64,000 nt of DNA from Gemmatirosa kalamazoonensis (GTDB taxonomy: Bacteria; Gemmatimonadota; Gemmatimonadetes; Gemmatimonadales; Gemmatimonadaceae): assembly GCF_000522985.1 (NCBI RefSeq), contig NZ_CP007128.1, positions 248,001 through 312,000 on the forward strand, given 5' to 3'. Below are positions 17,404-26,050 of the stretch, one piece after another. The position numbers and the translations under genes are program-made. Each line of letters starts with the position of its first letter. The first letter of the stretch is position 1. The notes beneath the pieces were generated by a model. It did not search any database, was not told the DNA's origin, and saw only the letters and a list, made by a program, of their open reading frames with translations.

Positions 17404-19215
17404 ATGCCACCGCAACTCCCGCCCGTCGCGAGCGACGAACTCGCGGCGGCGCTGCTGCAGGCCGTCATCACGGCGGCGCTCGCGACGCTCTGCATCTTCC
17501 TGTTCCAGCGCCACCGCAAGGCGTACTTCGCGTGGTTCGCCGCGGCGTGGACGCTGTACCTGCTGCGGCTCGGCGCGATCGGCTCGTTCCTGTTGAGCGG
17601 GAAGCGCCCGTGGCTGTACGTGCATCAGGTCATCACGGGGCTCACCGCGCTCGCACTGCTGTGGGCGGCGCTGGTGTTCTCGCGGCAGCTCGCGTGGCGG
17701 TGGCGCTACCTGCTCGTCGCGCTGTTCCCGCCGGTGTGGTCGGTCGTCGCGATCTACCGGCTCGACTCGTTCCTGCTCGCCGCGGCGCCGATGGTGACGT
17801 TCCTCAGCCTCGCGACGCTGTGGAGCGGATGGACGTTCCTCGACTACCATCGGCGCGTGCGGTCGTCGGGGGCGCGGCTGCTCGCCGGCGCGTTCTTCCT
17901 GTGGGGGTTGCACCATCTCGACTACCCGTTCCTGCGCGCGCAGGGCGCGTGGACGCCGTGGGGCTACTACCTCGACATCCTGTTCGAGCTCGCGGTCGGC
18001 GCGGGGATCCTGGTGCTCGTGCTCGACGACCTGCGGCGCGGCCTCTCGGCGCTCAGCGCGCTGTCGGGCGACCTGCAGCGCGGCGGCGACGTGTTGACCG
18101 CGCTGCTCGAGCGTCCGCTGGAGCTCCCCGCCGTACGCGGGAGCGCATACTTCGCATCCGATCACGAGGAGCGTGGAGCGTGGAGCGTGGAGCGCGGAGC
18201 ACTCGCCGCTGCCACGCTCCACGCTCCACGCTCCACGCTCACCTGCATTCGCGGAGGTGGCTCCTGCGCGGCATGGACGGGGACGCACCCGGAGGGCGAG
18301 CTCGCGACGCTCCTCGACCGCGTGATGCGCTCGGGTCGTCCGCAGGTCGCGCCGGGAGTCGCGGGGCACGCGTCGGTCGCCGCGCTTCCCGTGCTGCGCG
18401 AGGGCGTCGCGACCGGCGCGTTCGTGCTCGCGGGCGACGCGCGCGACCCGTTCACCGCGCTCGACGAGACGTTCCTCCGCGCGCTCGGCCAGCAGGTGGG
18501 CGCGGCGCTGCACAACGCGGCGCTCTACGAGCAGCTCGGCGCGCGCACCGAGGAGCTGCAGCGGCTGTCGACGCGCATGGTGCGGCAGCACGAGGAGGAG
18601 CGCCGCCGGCTGTCGCGCGAGCTGCACGATGAGACCGCGCAGGTGTTCACCGCCGTGAAGATGCAGCTCGGCGTGCTGCGCGCCGACCTGCCCGAGCGGC
18701 GCGAGCGGCTCGACCGCGTGCTGAGCCTCATCGACACCGGGATCGGCAGCATCCGCAGCGTGACGAACGACCTGCGTCCGTCGCTGCTCGACGACCTCGG
18801 GCTGCTGCCGGCGCTGCGCTCGCTGTGCGCCGACTTCCAGGAGCGGAGCGGCGTGCGCACGACGCTCGACGCGCCGGCGACGCTGCCACCGCTGACGGAG
18901 GACGCGGAGCTCGCGCTGTTCCGCGCATTGCAGGAGGGGCTCTCGAACGTCGCGCGGCACGCGGGCGCGGCGTCGGCGCACGTCACGGTGGCGGTGAACG
19001 ACGGCGCCGCGCCGGAGGTCCGCCTAACGATCCGCGACGACGGCGGCGGCCTCGGCGCGCCCGCCGACCTCACGCGATGGGAGCGCGAGGGACACATGGG
19101 GCTCGTCGGCATGCGCGAGCGGATCGCGGCGCTCGGCGGCACGGTGACGATCGGCGACGCGGGACGCGGGGCGCAGCTCAACGTGCGGGTGCCGCTGGCG
19201 ACGCGGGACGGGTGA
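17404..19215 (+). CDS. membrane histidine kinase, NarX/DegS (HisKA_3) type
   Basis: A 603-residue sensor kinase. Residues 15-215 contain about seven hydrophobic segments forming a 7TM-like sensor. A GAF-type domain follows (about 220-370), then HisKA_3 with EEERRRLSRELHDETAQ (phospho-His in ELHDE) and an ATPase domain with LFRALQEGLSNVARHAG, RDDGGGL and GHMGLVGMRERI. Residues 254-280 (positions 18163-18243) are encoded by an in-frame palindromic repeat that interrupts the GAF domain between SAYFAS and CIRGGGSCAAW; the flanks join well without it. The NarL-type receiver at 19496 is the evident partner. Codon use outside the repeat matches neighbours. Confidence 0.85.
   Translation: MPPQLPPVASDELAAALLQAVITAALATLCIFLFQRHRKAYFAWFAAAWTLYLLRLGAIGSFLLSGKRPWLYVHQVITGLTALALLWAALVFSRQLAWRWRYLLVALFPPVWSVVAIYRLDSFLLAAAPMVTFLSLATLWSGWTFLDYHRRVRSSGARLLAGAFFLWGLHHLDYPFLRAQGAWTPWGYYLDILFELAVGAGILVLVLDDLRRGLSALSALSGDLQRGGDVLTALLERPLELPAVRGSAYFASDHEERGAWSVERGALAAATLHAPRSTLTCIRGGGSCAAWTGTHPEGELATLLDRVMRSGRPQVAPGVAGHASVAALPVLREGVATGAFVLAGDARDPFTALDETFLRALGQQVGAALHNAALYEQLGARTEELQRLSTRMVRQHEEERRRLSRELHDETAQVFTAVKMQLGVLRADLPERRERLDRVLSLIDTGIGSIRSVTNDLRPSLLDDLGLLPALRSLCADFQERSGVRTTLDAPATLPPLTEDAELALFRALQEGLSNVARHAGAASAHVTVAVNDGAAPEVRLTIRDDGGGLGAPADLTRWEREGHMGLVGMRERIAALGGTVTIGDAGRGAQLNVRVPLATRDG
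18168..18240. repeat. palindrome with (GGAGCGT)n arms inside kinase gene
   Basis: Left arm 18168-18200 is heptamer repeats of GAGCGTG; right arm 18212-18240 is the complementary CACGCTC repeats. It keeps the reading frame open and codes for about 26 residues (EERGAWSVERGA then LHAPRSTL). The arms match over about 28 bp around a loop of about 11 bp. Confidence 0.88.
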
Positions 19216-19223
19216 CGGGTGAC

Positions 19224-19430
19224 GGCTGGATGCGGCGCGGGCGATACGGCGCCGACGATCCGGCGCGATGGGGCGCTCGCGGCGCCAACAGCGCTCGACT
19301 GCGCGGTACGGCGCCGTTCAGCGGTGTGAGCGTCGTTTGCGCATCATCGCGCTTCACCGTCCGCGCCGTACCGCCCGCGCCGGCCCCGGCGTCGTTTGCG
19401 CCCGCCCCCTGGTAGCTATAGCTACGATCA
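19224..19430. repeat. dispersed palindromic repeat, copy A
   Basis: It fills most of the 280-bp gap between the kinase and its response regulator. The left side (GCGCGGGCGATACGGCGCCG) pairs with the right side (CCGCGCCGTACCGCCCGCGC). The core AGCGGTGTGAGCGTCGTTTG is shared with copies at 31660-31807 and, split, at 42843-42915/43412-43484. It ends about 65 bp before the regulator start and could attenuate kinase-regulator cotranscription. Confidence 0.8.
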
Positions 19431-19495
19431 TGCGGCGCGACGGCTCGCCCCACCGGCGGGGCTGTCAGGGGGGGGACCCGACTAGATTGGGATCC

Positions 19496-20212
19496 ATGAG
19501 CACCGAACCGATCCGCGTCCTCGTCGTCGACGACCATGCCGTCGTGCGCGAGGGGATCCGTCACATCCTCGAGGGCGAGACCGGGTTCGTCGTCGTCGCC
19601 GAGGCGGGCAACGGGCCCGACGCCGTGCGGCTCGCCGCCGAGCACCGCCCCGACGTCGTCGTGCTGGACGTGTCGATGCCGGGCGAGTCCGGGCTGCGCG
19701 TGGCGCCGAAGATCCGCGACGCGGCGCCGGAGACGCGCGTGCTCATCATGAGCATGCACGACAACGCCGAGTACGTGCGCGAGGGCGTGCGCGCAGGCGC
19801 GAGCGGCTATCTGCTGAAGGACAGCGCGGCGGCCGAGCTGCGGCTCGCCGTGCGCGCGGTGCACGCCGGCGGCTCGTACTTCAGCACCCCCGCCGCGCTC
19901 GGCCTCAGCGGCGCCGACGGCGGCCGCGGCGACACGTCGCGCGTCGATCCGAGCGCCGGTGCGCGTGGCGATGCCGCGGGCGCGGCCGCGTCACTCGAGC
20001 TGCTCACGGCGCGCGAGCGCGAGGTGCTCGACGGCGTGGCGCGTGGCCTCACGAACAAGGAGATCGCGAGCGAGCTCGGAATCAGCCACCGCACCGTCGA
20101 GACGCACCGCGAGAGCCTCATGCGCAAGCTCGGCATCCGCACGGTGGCGGGGCTCACGCGGTTCGTGCTCGACGCCGGCGGCGTCGGCTCGGGCGACGGC
20201 GGCCCGCGTTGA
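19496..20212 (+). CDS. NarL/FixJ family response regulator
   Basis: A 238-residue DNA-binding regulator. The receiver has Asp12-Asp13 (VVDDHAVVREG), phospho-acceptor Asp58 in VVVLDVSMPGESG and Lys108 in GYLLKDS. A Gly/Ala linker (about 130-160) leads to a LuxR-type helix-turn-helix: LLTAREREVLDGVARGLTN, KEIASELGISHRTVETHRES. ATG at 19496 is chosen because the receiver strand begins there. It follows the HisKA_3 kinase at 17404 and is its probable partner. Targets are not evident from the sequence. Confidence 0.9.
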   Translation: MSTEPIRVLVVDDHAVVREGIRHILEGETGFVVVAEAGNGPDAVRLAAEHRPDVVVLDVSMPGESGLRVAPKIRDAAPETRVLIMSMHDNAEYVREGVRAGASGYLLKDSAAAELRLAVRAVHAGGSYFSTPAALGLSGADGGRGDTSRVDPSAGARGDAAGAAASLELLTAREREVLDGVARGLTNKEIASELGISHRTVETHRESLMRKLGIRTVAGLTRFVLDAGGVGSGDGGPR

Positions 20213-20280
20213 CGGCCGCCGATCCGCGCGTGCGCTCGCACGCCGCTTCCGACGTACGAGGGACCCTTTCGCGTCATCCC

Positions 20281-21981
20281 ATGTCCATGCCCCGCTCGGC
20301 CGTCCCGCGCCGCCTCGCCGCACCGCTCGCCCTCGCCGTCGCGCTCGCGTTCGGCGCGTGCACCTCCGGCCGCGCCGCGCCCGCACCGGCTCCCACGCCG
20401 ACGCCGACGACGGGCGCGCCTAACACGACAACCCCGCCCGCGACGGCGAGCACGCCGGTGCCGGCGGTGACGGCCGACGAGCCGCCGCAGGACTGGCATC
20501 TGCTCGACCTCGCGGCGGACGGCTACGCGGGGATCAGCCTGCGGAAGGCCGAGCGCGAGCTGCTCGCCGGCCGGCAGCCGCAGCGTGCCGTGCTCGTCGC
20601 GGTGATCGACGGCGGCGTGGACACGTCGCACGCCGACCTGCGCGCGAACCTGTGGACGAACCCGCGCGAGACGGCGACGAACGGGTCGTCCGGCGCGGCC
20701 GACGGCGACGGCGACGGGCTCGCCGGCGACGTGCACGGATGGAACTTCATCGGCGGCCGCGACGGACGCGACGTCGACCACGACACGTACGAGGTGACGC
20801 GGCTGCAGGTGCGCTGCCAGGCGCGCGCGATGGGCGGCGACTCGCTCACGAGCGTGTGCCCGCGCGTCGCGACGGAGTACGAGGAGGCGCGCGAGAACGC
20901 GCTGCGCGAGCAGCAGCAGGTGGTGTCGATCGCGAACGCGCTCGACGCCGCGATGGTGGAGCTGCGCGCCGCGATCCACGACTCGGTGACGACGGCCCGC
21001 GTGCGCGCGCTGTCGTCGAGCAACGCGCGCGTGCAGCAGGCGCGCTCGCTCTACCTGCAGCTCGCCGCGGGCGGCATCACGCCGCAGGCGATCGCCGAGG
21101 CCCGCAAGGACGTGGAGAGCCGCGTGAAGTACGGGCTCAACCTGAACTACGACCCGCGCCCGATCGTCGGCGACGACCCGGCGAACCTCGGGCAGCGCAC
21201 GTACGGCAACTCCGACGTCATGGGCCCGGACGCGATGCACGGCACGCACGTGTCGGGGATCATCGCCGGCGTGCGCGGCAACGGGGTGGGGCTCGACGGC
21301 ATCGCCCCCGTCGGCACGCGCGTGATGATGGTGCGCGCGGTGCCCGATGGCGACGAGCGCGACAAGGACATCGCGAACGCGATCCGCTACGCGGTGGACC
21401 ACGGCGCGCAGATCATCAACATGAGCTTCGGCAAGGGATGGTCGCCGCAGAAGAGCGCCGTGGACGACGCCGTGAAGTACGCCGACTCGAAGGGCGTGCT
21501 GCTCGTGCACGCCGCCGGCAACGACGGCGAGGACATCGCGACGAAGCCCAGCTTCCCGACGCCGTTCTACGTCACCGGCGGCCACGCGCAGAACTGGATC
21601 GAGGTCGGCGCGTCGAGCTGGAAGGGCGGCGAGAAGCTCGCCGCGGAGTTCTCGAACTGGAACGGCGAGCGCGTGGATCTGTTCGCGCCGGGCCAGGACA
21701 TCTACTCCACGGTGCCGGGCGGCTACGAGCGGCTGAGCGGCACGAGCATGGCCTCGCCGGTCGTCGCGGGCGCCGCGGCGCTGCTCATGTCATACTTCCC
21801 CGAGCTCACCGCGGCCGACGTGAAGCGGGTCCTCGTCGCGTCCGCGGCACGCCACGCGACGCAGCGTGTCGTGCGGCCCGGATCGGAGGACACGCGCGTG
21901 CCGTTCGGGTCCCTCTCCACGTCGGGAGGGATCGTGAACGTGTACGAGGCGGTGAAGATGGTGCTCGAGAAGAAGATGTGA
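20281..21981 (+). CDS. subtilase (S8) lipoprotein with long insertion
   Basis: A 566-residue exported serine protease. A lipoprotein signal ends in LAFGAC (Cys near residue 24), followed by a Pro/Thr-rich linker of about 40 residues. The triad is Asp110 (VAVIDGGVD), His320 (HGTHVSGIIAG) and Ser489 (SGTSMASPVVAG). The Asp-His distance is about 210 residues, against roughly 30-60 in most subtilases; the insert (about 130-300) is charged and helical (EEARENALREQQQ) and may form a coiled coil. No prodomain is obvious. It is probably anchored in the envelope. An alternative start is the ATG at 20287. Confidence 0.88.
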   Translation: MSMPRSAVPRRLAAPLALAVALAFGACTSGRAAPAPAPTPTPTTGAPNTTTPPATASTPVPAVTADEPPQDWHLLDLAADGYAGISLRKAERELLAGRQPQRAVLVAVIDGGVDTSHADLRANLWTNPRETATNGSSGAADGDGDGLAGDVHGWNFIGGRDGRDVDHDTYEVTRLQVRCQARAMGGDSLTSVCPRVATEYEEARENALREQQQVVSIANALDAAMVELRAAIHDSVTTARVRALSSSNARVQQARSLYLQLAAGGITPQAIAEARKDVESRVKYGLNLNYDPRPIVGDDPANLGQRTYGNSDVMGPDAMHGTHVSGIIAGVRGNGVGLDGIAPVGTRVMMVRAVPDGDERDKDIANAIRYAVDHGAQIINMSFGKGWSPQKSAVDDAVKYADSKGVLLVHAAGNDGEDIATKPSFPTPFYVTGGHAQNWIEVGASSWKGGEKLAAEFSNWNGERVDLFAPGQDIYSTVPGGYERLSGTSMASPVVAGAAALLMSYFPELTAADVKRVLVASAARHATQRVVRPGSEDTRVPFGSLSTSGGIVNVYEAVKMVLEKKM

Positions 21982-21994
21982 GCGCGTCGCGACC

Positions 21995-22513
21995 GTGGCG
22001 TCGCTGTACGACCTCGCCGCGCGGCTGAAGGCGTACGTCGCCGGCGAGGCGACGCGCGACGAGCTGCGCGAGTGGGCGGCCCCCGTGCTCGCCGCCGACC
22101 CGCTCGACGTCGCCGAGAGCGACGCCGCGCCGTGGGAGGAGGCGCCCGACGAGGAGCGGCTGTTCTGGCGGCTGCTCTACCTCGTCGAGACGAGCGACGC
22201 GCCCGACGACACGCTGCGCGCGTTGGGCGCACGGGTGCTCGCCTGCCTCGCGCGCACGGTGAGCCCGGCGATCACCCTCGAGCTGCTGCCGCTGATCGCC
22301 GACCAGCCACGGCTCTGCGGCGTGCTCGCGCGCTATCGCGAGGGCGTGGTGTCGCGCACCGGGCTGTTGGGCGTGCTGGCGAACGCGGGATACCCGGACC
22401 ACGTGAAGCTGTGGCTGCAGATGGCGGGACTCGCGGCGCTCGCGCGGCTGTGTGAGCGGCTTGACGCGGGCGCGTGGGACGAGGTGGCGGAGATGCTGCA
22501 GCGCGCACCGTGA
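21995..22513 (+). CDS. hypothetical helical protein
   Basis: A 172-residue cytoplasmic protein with GTG start at 21995, 13 bp after the protease stop. It is rich in Leu/Ala helices (LYDLAARLKAYVAGEATRDE; TLRALGARVLACLAR; VKLWLQMAGLAALARLCERL) and acidic in the first third (EEAPDEER). Two short helical halves might be HEAT-like, but no repeat is clear. No signal peptide or catalytic motif. I do not recognise the family. Confidence 0.65.
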   Translation: MASLYDLAARLKAYVAGEATRDELREWAAPVLAADPLDVAESDAAPWEEAPDEERLFWRLLYLVETSDAPDDTLRALGARVLACLARTVSPAITLELLPLIADQPRLCGVLARYREGVVSRTGLLGVLANAGYPDHVKLWLQMAGLAALARLCERLDAGAWDEVAEMLQRAP

Positions 22514-22535
22514 ACAACTCGAACGACGGGACGAG

Positions 22536-22955
22536 ATGAAGAAGAGCACCGGCAACCGGACGGGCGAGTCACCGTCCGCGCTCATCGACGCGCGGATCGA
22601 GGAGCTGAGCGACTGGCGAGGCGCGACGCTCGCCCGCCTGCGCGCGCTGATCAGGCAGGCGGTCCCGGACGTGGTGGAGGAGTGGAAGTGGCGGGGCGTG
22701 CCGGTCTGGTCGCACGACGGCATCATCTGCACCGGCGAGAGCTACAAGAACGTCGTGAAGCTGACGTTCCTGAAGGGCGCGCAGCTCGCCGATCCGCGGC
22801 ACCTCTTCAATTCCAGCCTCGAGGGCAACGCGCGGCGCGTGATCGACATCCACGAGGGAGAGCAGATCGACGAGGCCGCGTTCGTGGCGCTGATCCGCGA
22901 GGCCGCGGCGCTGAACGCCTCCGATGCGGCGCGCCGCCCGCGCCGCAAGGCCTGA
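22536..22955 (+). CDS. DUF1801 domain protein
   Basis: A 139-residue YdhG/DUF1801-type protein. Characteristic blocks are SDWRGATLARLRALIRQAVP, VVEEWKWRGVPVWSHDG and YKNVVKLTFLKGAQLADP, then EGNARRVIDIHEGEQIDE. The fold is a small alpha/beta domain of unknown biochemical role, common in soil bacteria. ATG 22536 is the first start in the recognisable region. A basic tail (RRPRRKA) ends the chain. It is 23 bp downstream of the preceding hypothetical gene and may be co-transcribed. Confidence 0.8.
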   Translation: MKKSTGNRTGESPSALIDARIEELSDWRGATLARLRALIRQAVPDVVEEWKWRGVPVWSHDGIICTGESYKNVVKLTFLKGAQLADPRHLFNSSLEGNARRVIDIHEGEQIDEAAFVALIREAAALNASDAARRPRRKA

Positions 22956-22978
22956 CGCCTAACGGACGCGGTGCGCGC

Positions 22979-24433
22979 TCACGCCGCCTCCGCGCGCGGC
23001 AGCACGACGGTCGCCCGCCCGCCCCGCTTGTCGTCGCGGTTCTCCAGCGTGATCGTGCCGCCGTGCGCCTCGGCGATCTGGCGGCAGAGCGCGAGGCCGA
23101 TGCCGGAGCCCTGCGGCTTCGTGCTGTAGAACGGCACGAACAGGTTCGTCGCGTCGGCGATCCCCGCGCCCTCGTCGTCGACGACCACGCGCACCGCGGA
23201 CGGCATCGCCTCCCACCGCACGACCACGCCGCCGTGCGTCTCGAGCGACGCGTCGGCGGCGTTGCGCACGAGATTGATGAGGAGCTGGTCGAGCTGGTCG
23301 GGATCGGCGAGCACGACGAGCGGCGGCCCGGCCTTCACCGTGACGGGCACGCGCGGCTCGAGCGACGCGACGCGCCGGACCCACGCCGCGACGTCGACGG
23401 GCCGCTTCTGCGGCGGCGGGAGACGCGACAGCCGCGCGTACGCGCCGATGAACCGCCCGAGCGCGTCCGCCCGCTCGGCGACGACGCCGAGTCCGTGCAT
23501 GAAGTCGTCGTCCGCGGCGCCGAACGCAGCGACCACACCGGACGACGTCGGCGGCGCGGCCGGAAGCGCCGGCGCGTTAGGCGATCCGTTAGGCGGCGCC
23601 CCAGCGCCCGCGCCGAGCGCCGCGGCGCGCTGCGCCTTCTCGCGGGCGGAGCGCACGCGCCGCAGCAGGCTGCCGGCGATGGTCTTGATCGGCGCGAGCG
23701 AGTTGTTGATCTCGTGGCTCAGCACGCGGATGAGTCGCTGCCACGCGAGCCGCTCCTCGGCTCGCAGCGTCTCGCTGAGGTCCGTGACGAGCAGCAGCTC
23801 GTGCGGGCGGCCGCCCTGCCGGAACTCACCGCGCCGCACCTCCCACCGCCCCCCGCCGCCCGGGAACGTCGCGCTCACCACGCGCGGCGTCGTGTCGCGC
23901 AGCGCGCCGTCGCCCTCACCGGCGAGCAGCTCGTCGAGCCCGAGCTCCTCCGCGTCCACGCCCAGCAGTCGCTCCGCCGGCCGCGCCATGAGCCGCTCGC
24001 CCTGTCGGTTCACGAGTCGGAGCCGCCGCGCCTCGTCGAACGCGAACACCGCGACGTCGATCGCCTGCATCACGCGCCGCAGCAGCGCCGCTGACTCCAG
24101 CGCGCGGAGCCGCTCCTCGCGCAGCGTCGTGGTGAGCAGGTTCGCCTCGAGGAGCGCGAGGCCGAGCGCGTCGTCGGGACGCGCGCCGCGACCGCGGGTC
24201 GAGAAGTCGCCCTCGCGCAGCGCGGCGAGCATGTTCGACAGCGTCTGCAGCGGCCGCACGACGTGCGAGCGCACGACGGCCGACCCGACGACCCACGCGA
24301 TCGTGACGAGCAGCTCGAGCGTCCACCGGAGCGACCCGTCCATCGGCGTGCGCTCCAGCAGCACCAGCGCGACCGCCACCGCCGGCAGGCCGCTGCCCAA
24401 CACCCAGAGGAAGACTTTCCCGGAGTGGGTCAT
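22979..24433 (-). CDS. ntrY: NtrY-like membrane sensor histidine kinase
   Basis: A 484-residue kinase. Two N-terminal TM helices (about 8-27 and 36-54) lead to a HAMP-like segment (VVRPLQTLSNMLAALREGDF), a PAS domain (IDVAVFAFDEARRLRLVN), then HisKA with RVLSHEINNSLAPIKTI. The ATPase domain shows DQLLINLVRNAADASL, VDDEGAGIADA and GSGIGLALCRQIAEAHGG. The FYSTKPQGSGIGL form is typical of NtrY. An unusual Pro/Ala-rich insert lies between HisKA and ATPase (about residues 275-310) and contains two adjacent GTTAGGC words (23577, 23588). Its partner is the sigma-54 regulator immediately upstream. The symbol is by resemblance. Confidence 0.85.
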   Translation of the reverse strand: MTHSGKVFLWVLGSGLPAVAVALVLLERTPMDGSLRWTLELLVTIAWVVGSAVVRSHVVRPLQTLSNMLAALREGDFSTRGRGARPDDALGLALLEANLLTTTLREERLRALESAALLRRVMQAIDVAVFAFDEARRLRLVNRQGERLMARPAERLLGVDAEELGLDELLAGEGDGALRDTTPRVVSATFPGGGGRWEVRRGEFRQGGRPHELLLVTDLSETLRAEERLAWQRLIRVLSHEINNSLAPIKTIAGSLLRRVRSAREKAQRAAALGAGAGAPPNGSPNAPALPAAPPTSSGVVAAFGAADDDFMHGLGVVAERADALGRFIGAYARLSRLPPPQKRPVDVAAWVRRVASLEPRVPVTVKAGPPLVVLADPDQLDQLLINLVRNAADASLETHGGVVVRWEAMPSAVRVVVDDEGAGIADATNLFVPFYSTKPQGSGIGLALCRQIAEAHGGTITLENRDDKRGGRATVVLPRAEAA

Positions 24434-24440
24434 GGAGCAA

Positions 24441-24515
24441 TCGGGACTCGGGACTCGGGACTCGGGACTCGGGGCTGCGGACTCCCGAGTCCCGAGTCCC
24501 GAGTCCCGAGTCCCG
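24441..24515. repeat. palindrome with (GACTCGG)n arms, second copy
   Basis: Left arm about 24441-24473 (GGGACTC units), right arm 24482-24515. It occupies the 87-bp spacer between the sigma-54 regulator stop and the NtrY-like kinase start, ending about 8 bp from the kinase ATG. A stable hairpin in the intercistronic mRNA could lower kinase translation or stabilise the upstream message. Same family as 9729-9800. Confidence 0.88.
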
Positions 24516-24520
24516 ACCGC

Positions 24521-25906
24521 TCACAGCCCATACTGCGCCATTCGCCGGTACAGCGCGCTCCTCGACAGCCCCAGCGCCTGGGCCGCGTGGCTGACGTTCC
24601 CGTTCCACCGCGCGAGCGCCTTCTGGATGAGCACCTTCTCCACCGCCTCGAGCGTCATCTCCTCGAGCGCCGCGCCGGCGCCGCGGTCGACGTAGAGCGC
24701 GAAGTCGGTGGCGCGCACGGCGTCGCCGACGGCCATGAGCACGGCACGCTCCACGGCGTGATCGAGCTCGCGCACGTTGCCGGGCCACGGGTGCGACAGC
24801 AGCAGCTGCAGCGCGTCGCGGTCGAAGCCCTTCAGCGGTTTGCGGTAGCGCGCGGCGTGCAGCCGCAGGAAGTGCGCGGCGAGCAGCGGCACGTCGTCGC
24901 GCCGCTCGCGCAGCGATGGGAGGTGGATCTCGACCGTGTTCAGCCGGTACAGCAGATCCTCGCGGAAGCGCCCCGCCGCGACCTCCGCGCGCAGGTCGGC
25001 GTTCGTGGCCGAGATCACGCGCACGTCGATGCGGCGCGGGCGCGACGAGCCCACGCGTTCCACCTCGCGGCTCTGCAGCACGCGAAGGAGCTTCGCCTGC
25101 TGCGACAGCGACATGTTGCCGATCTCGTCGAGGAAGATCGTGCCCGTGTCGGCGAGCTCGAAGCGGCCCACGCGGTCGGCCTTCGCGTCGGTGAACGCGC
25201 CCTTCACGTGGCCGAACAGCTCGGACTCGAACACGCCCTCCGAGAGGCCGCCCATGTTCACGATCACGAGCGGCTTGCCGGCGCGCGCGCTCGACGCGTG
25301 CAGCCAGCGCGCGACGAGCTCCTTCCCCGTGCCGTGCTCGCCGGTGACGAGCACGTTCGCGTCCGAGGGGCCGACGCGCTCCATGAGCCGCCGCACGGGC
25401 TGCATCGCCGCGCTCTCGGCGATGATCTCGACGCTCTTCGACGCGTCGCGGCGGAGCGCGCGGTTCTCGCTCTCCAGCCGCATCGTGCGGCGGAGCGCCC
25501 GGCCCAACTCCACCTGCGTGCGCAGCGTGTGCACGAGCCGCGCGTCGTCCCACGGCTTCTCGACGTAGTCGCGCGCGCCGCGCCGCATCGCCTCCACCGC
25601 GCCCTCCACGCTCCCCCACGCCGTCATCACGACGACGGGCAGCGCGCCGTCGGCGGACTGCAGCCGCGGCAGCAGGTCGAGCCCCTCGCGGCCCGACGTC
25701 GTGTCGCGCGTGTAGTTGAGGTCCATCAGCACGACGTCGAAGTCGCGCGACTCGACGGCGGTCACGAGCTGCTGCGGCGAGCGCGCGGTCTCGACCTCGA
25801 AGCCCTCGTCGGACAAGAGCAGACGCAGCGCGTCGATGATCGCGGCCTGGTCGTCGGCGACGAGGACGCGCGGCGGATTCTCGGTGGTGTCGGTGGGGGC
25901 GGTCAT
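24521..25906 (-). CDS. NtrC-family sigma-54 response regulator
   Basis: A 461-residue activator: receiver with Asp62 (VVLMDLNYTRDTTSGREG), AAA+ domain with Walker A GEHGTGKE and Walker B GTIFLDEIGNMS, and a Fis-type helix-turn-helix at the end (VSHAAQALGLSRSALYRRM). The sigma-54 contact loop reads GAFTDA instead of the canonical GAFTGA, a variant known in NtrX-like proteins of other phyla. It is the first gene of the pair with the NtrY-like kinase. The divergent 144-bp gap to the Uma2 gene (25907-26050) carries its promoter; no clear sigma-54 site (GG-N10-GC) stood out there. Confidence 0.9.
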   Translation of the reverse strand: MTAPTDTTENPPRVLVADDQAAIIDALRLLLSDEGFEVETARSPQQLVTAVESRDFDVVLMDLNYTRDTTSGREGLDLLPRLQSADGALPVVVMTAWGSVEGAVEAMRRGARDYVEKPWDDARLVHTLRTQVELGRALRRTMRLESENRALRRDASKSVEIIAESAAMQPVRRLMERVGPSDANVLVTGEHGTGKELVARWLHASSARAGKPLVIVNMGGLSEGVFESELFGHVKGAFTDAKADRVGRFELADTGTIFLDEIGNMSLSQQAKLLRVLQSREVERVGSSRPRRIDVRVISATNADLRAEVAAGRFREDLLYRLNTVEIHLPSLRERRDDVPLLAAHFLRLHAARYRKPLKGFDRDALQLLLSHPWPGNVRELDHAVERAVLMAVGDAVRATDFALYVDRGAGAALEEMTLEAVEKVLIQKALARWNGNVSHAAQALGLSRSALYRRMAQYGL

Positions 25907-26050
25907 CGTTCTGGAAGCTACGCGCGGGAGGCAGCGGCGTCAGCGGGACACGGCGTGCGTTCGAATGTGACGGGCGCTCGGCGGGCGGCTCCGAAGTTGT
26001 TGGCGCCGAGGCACTTGCGAACTCGCCGGAGCCGAGCGGATGATTGGGGC

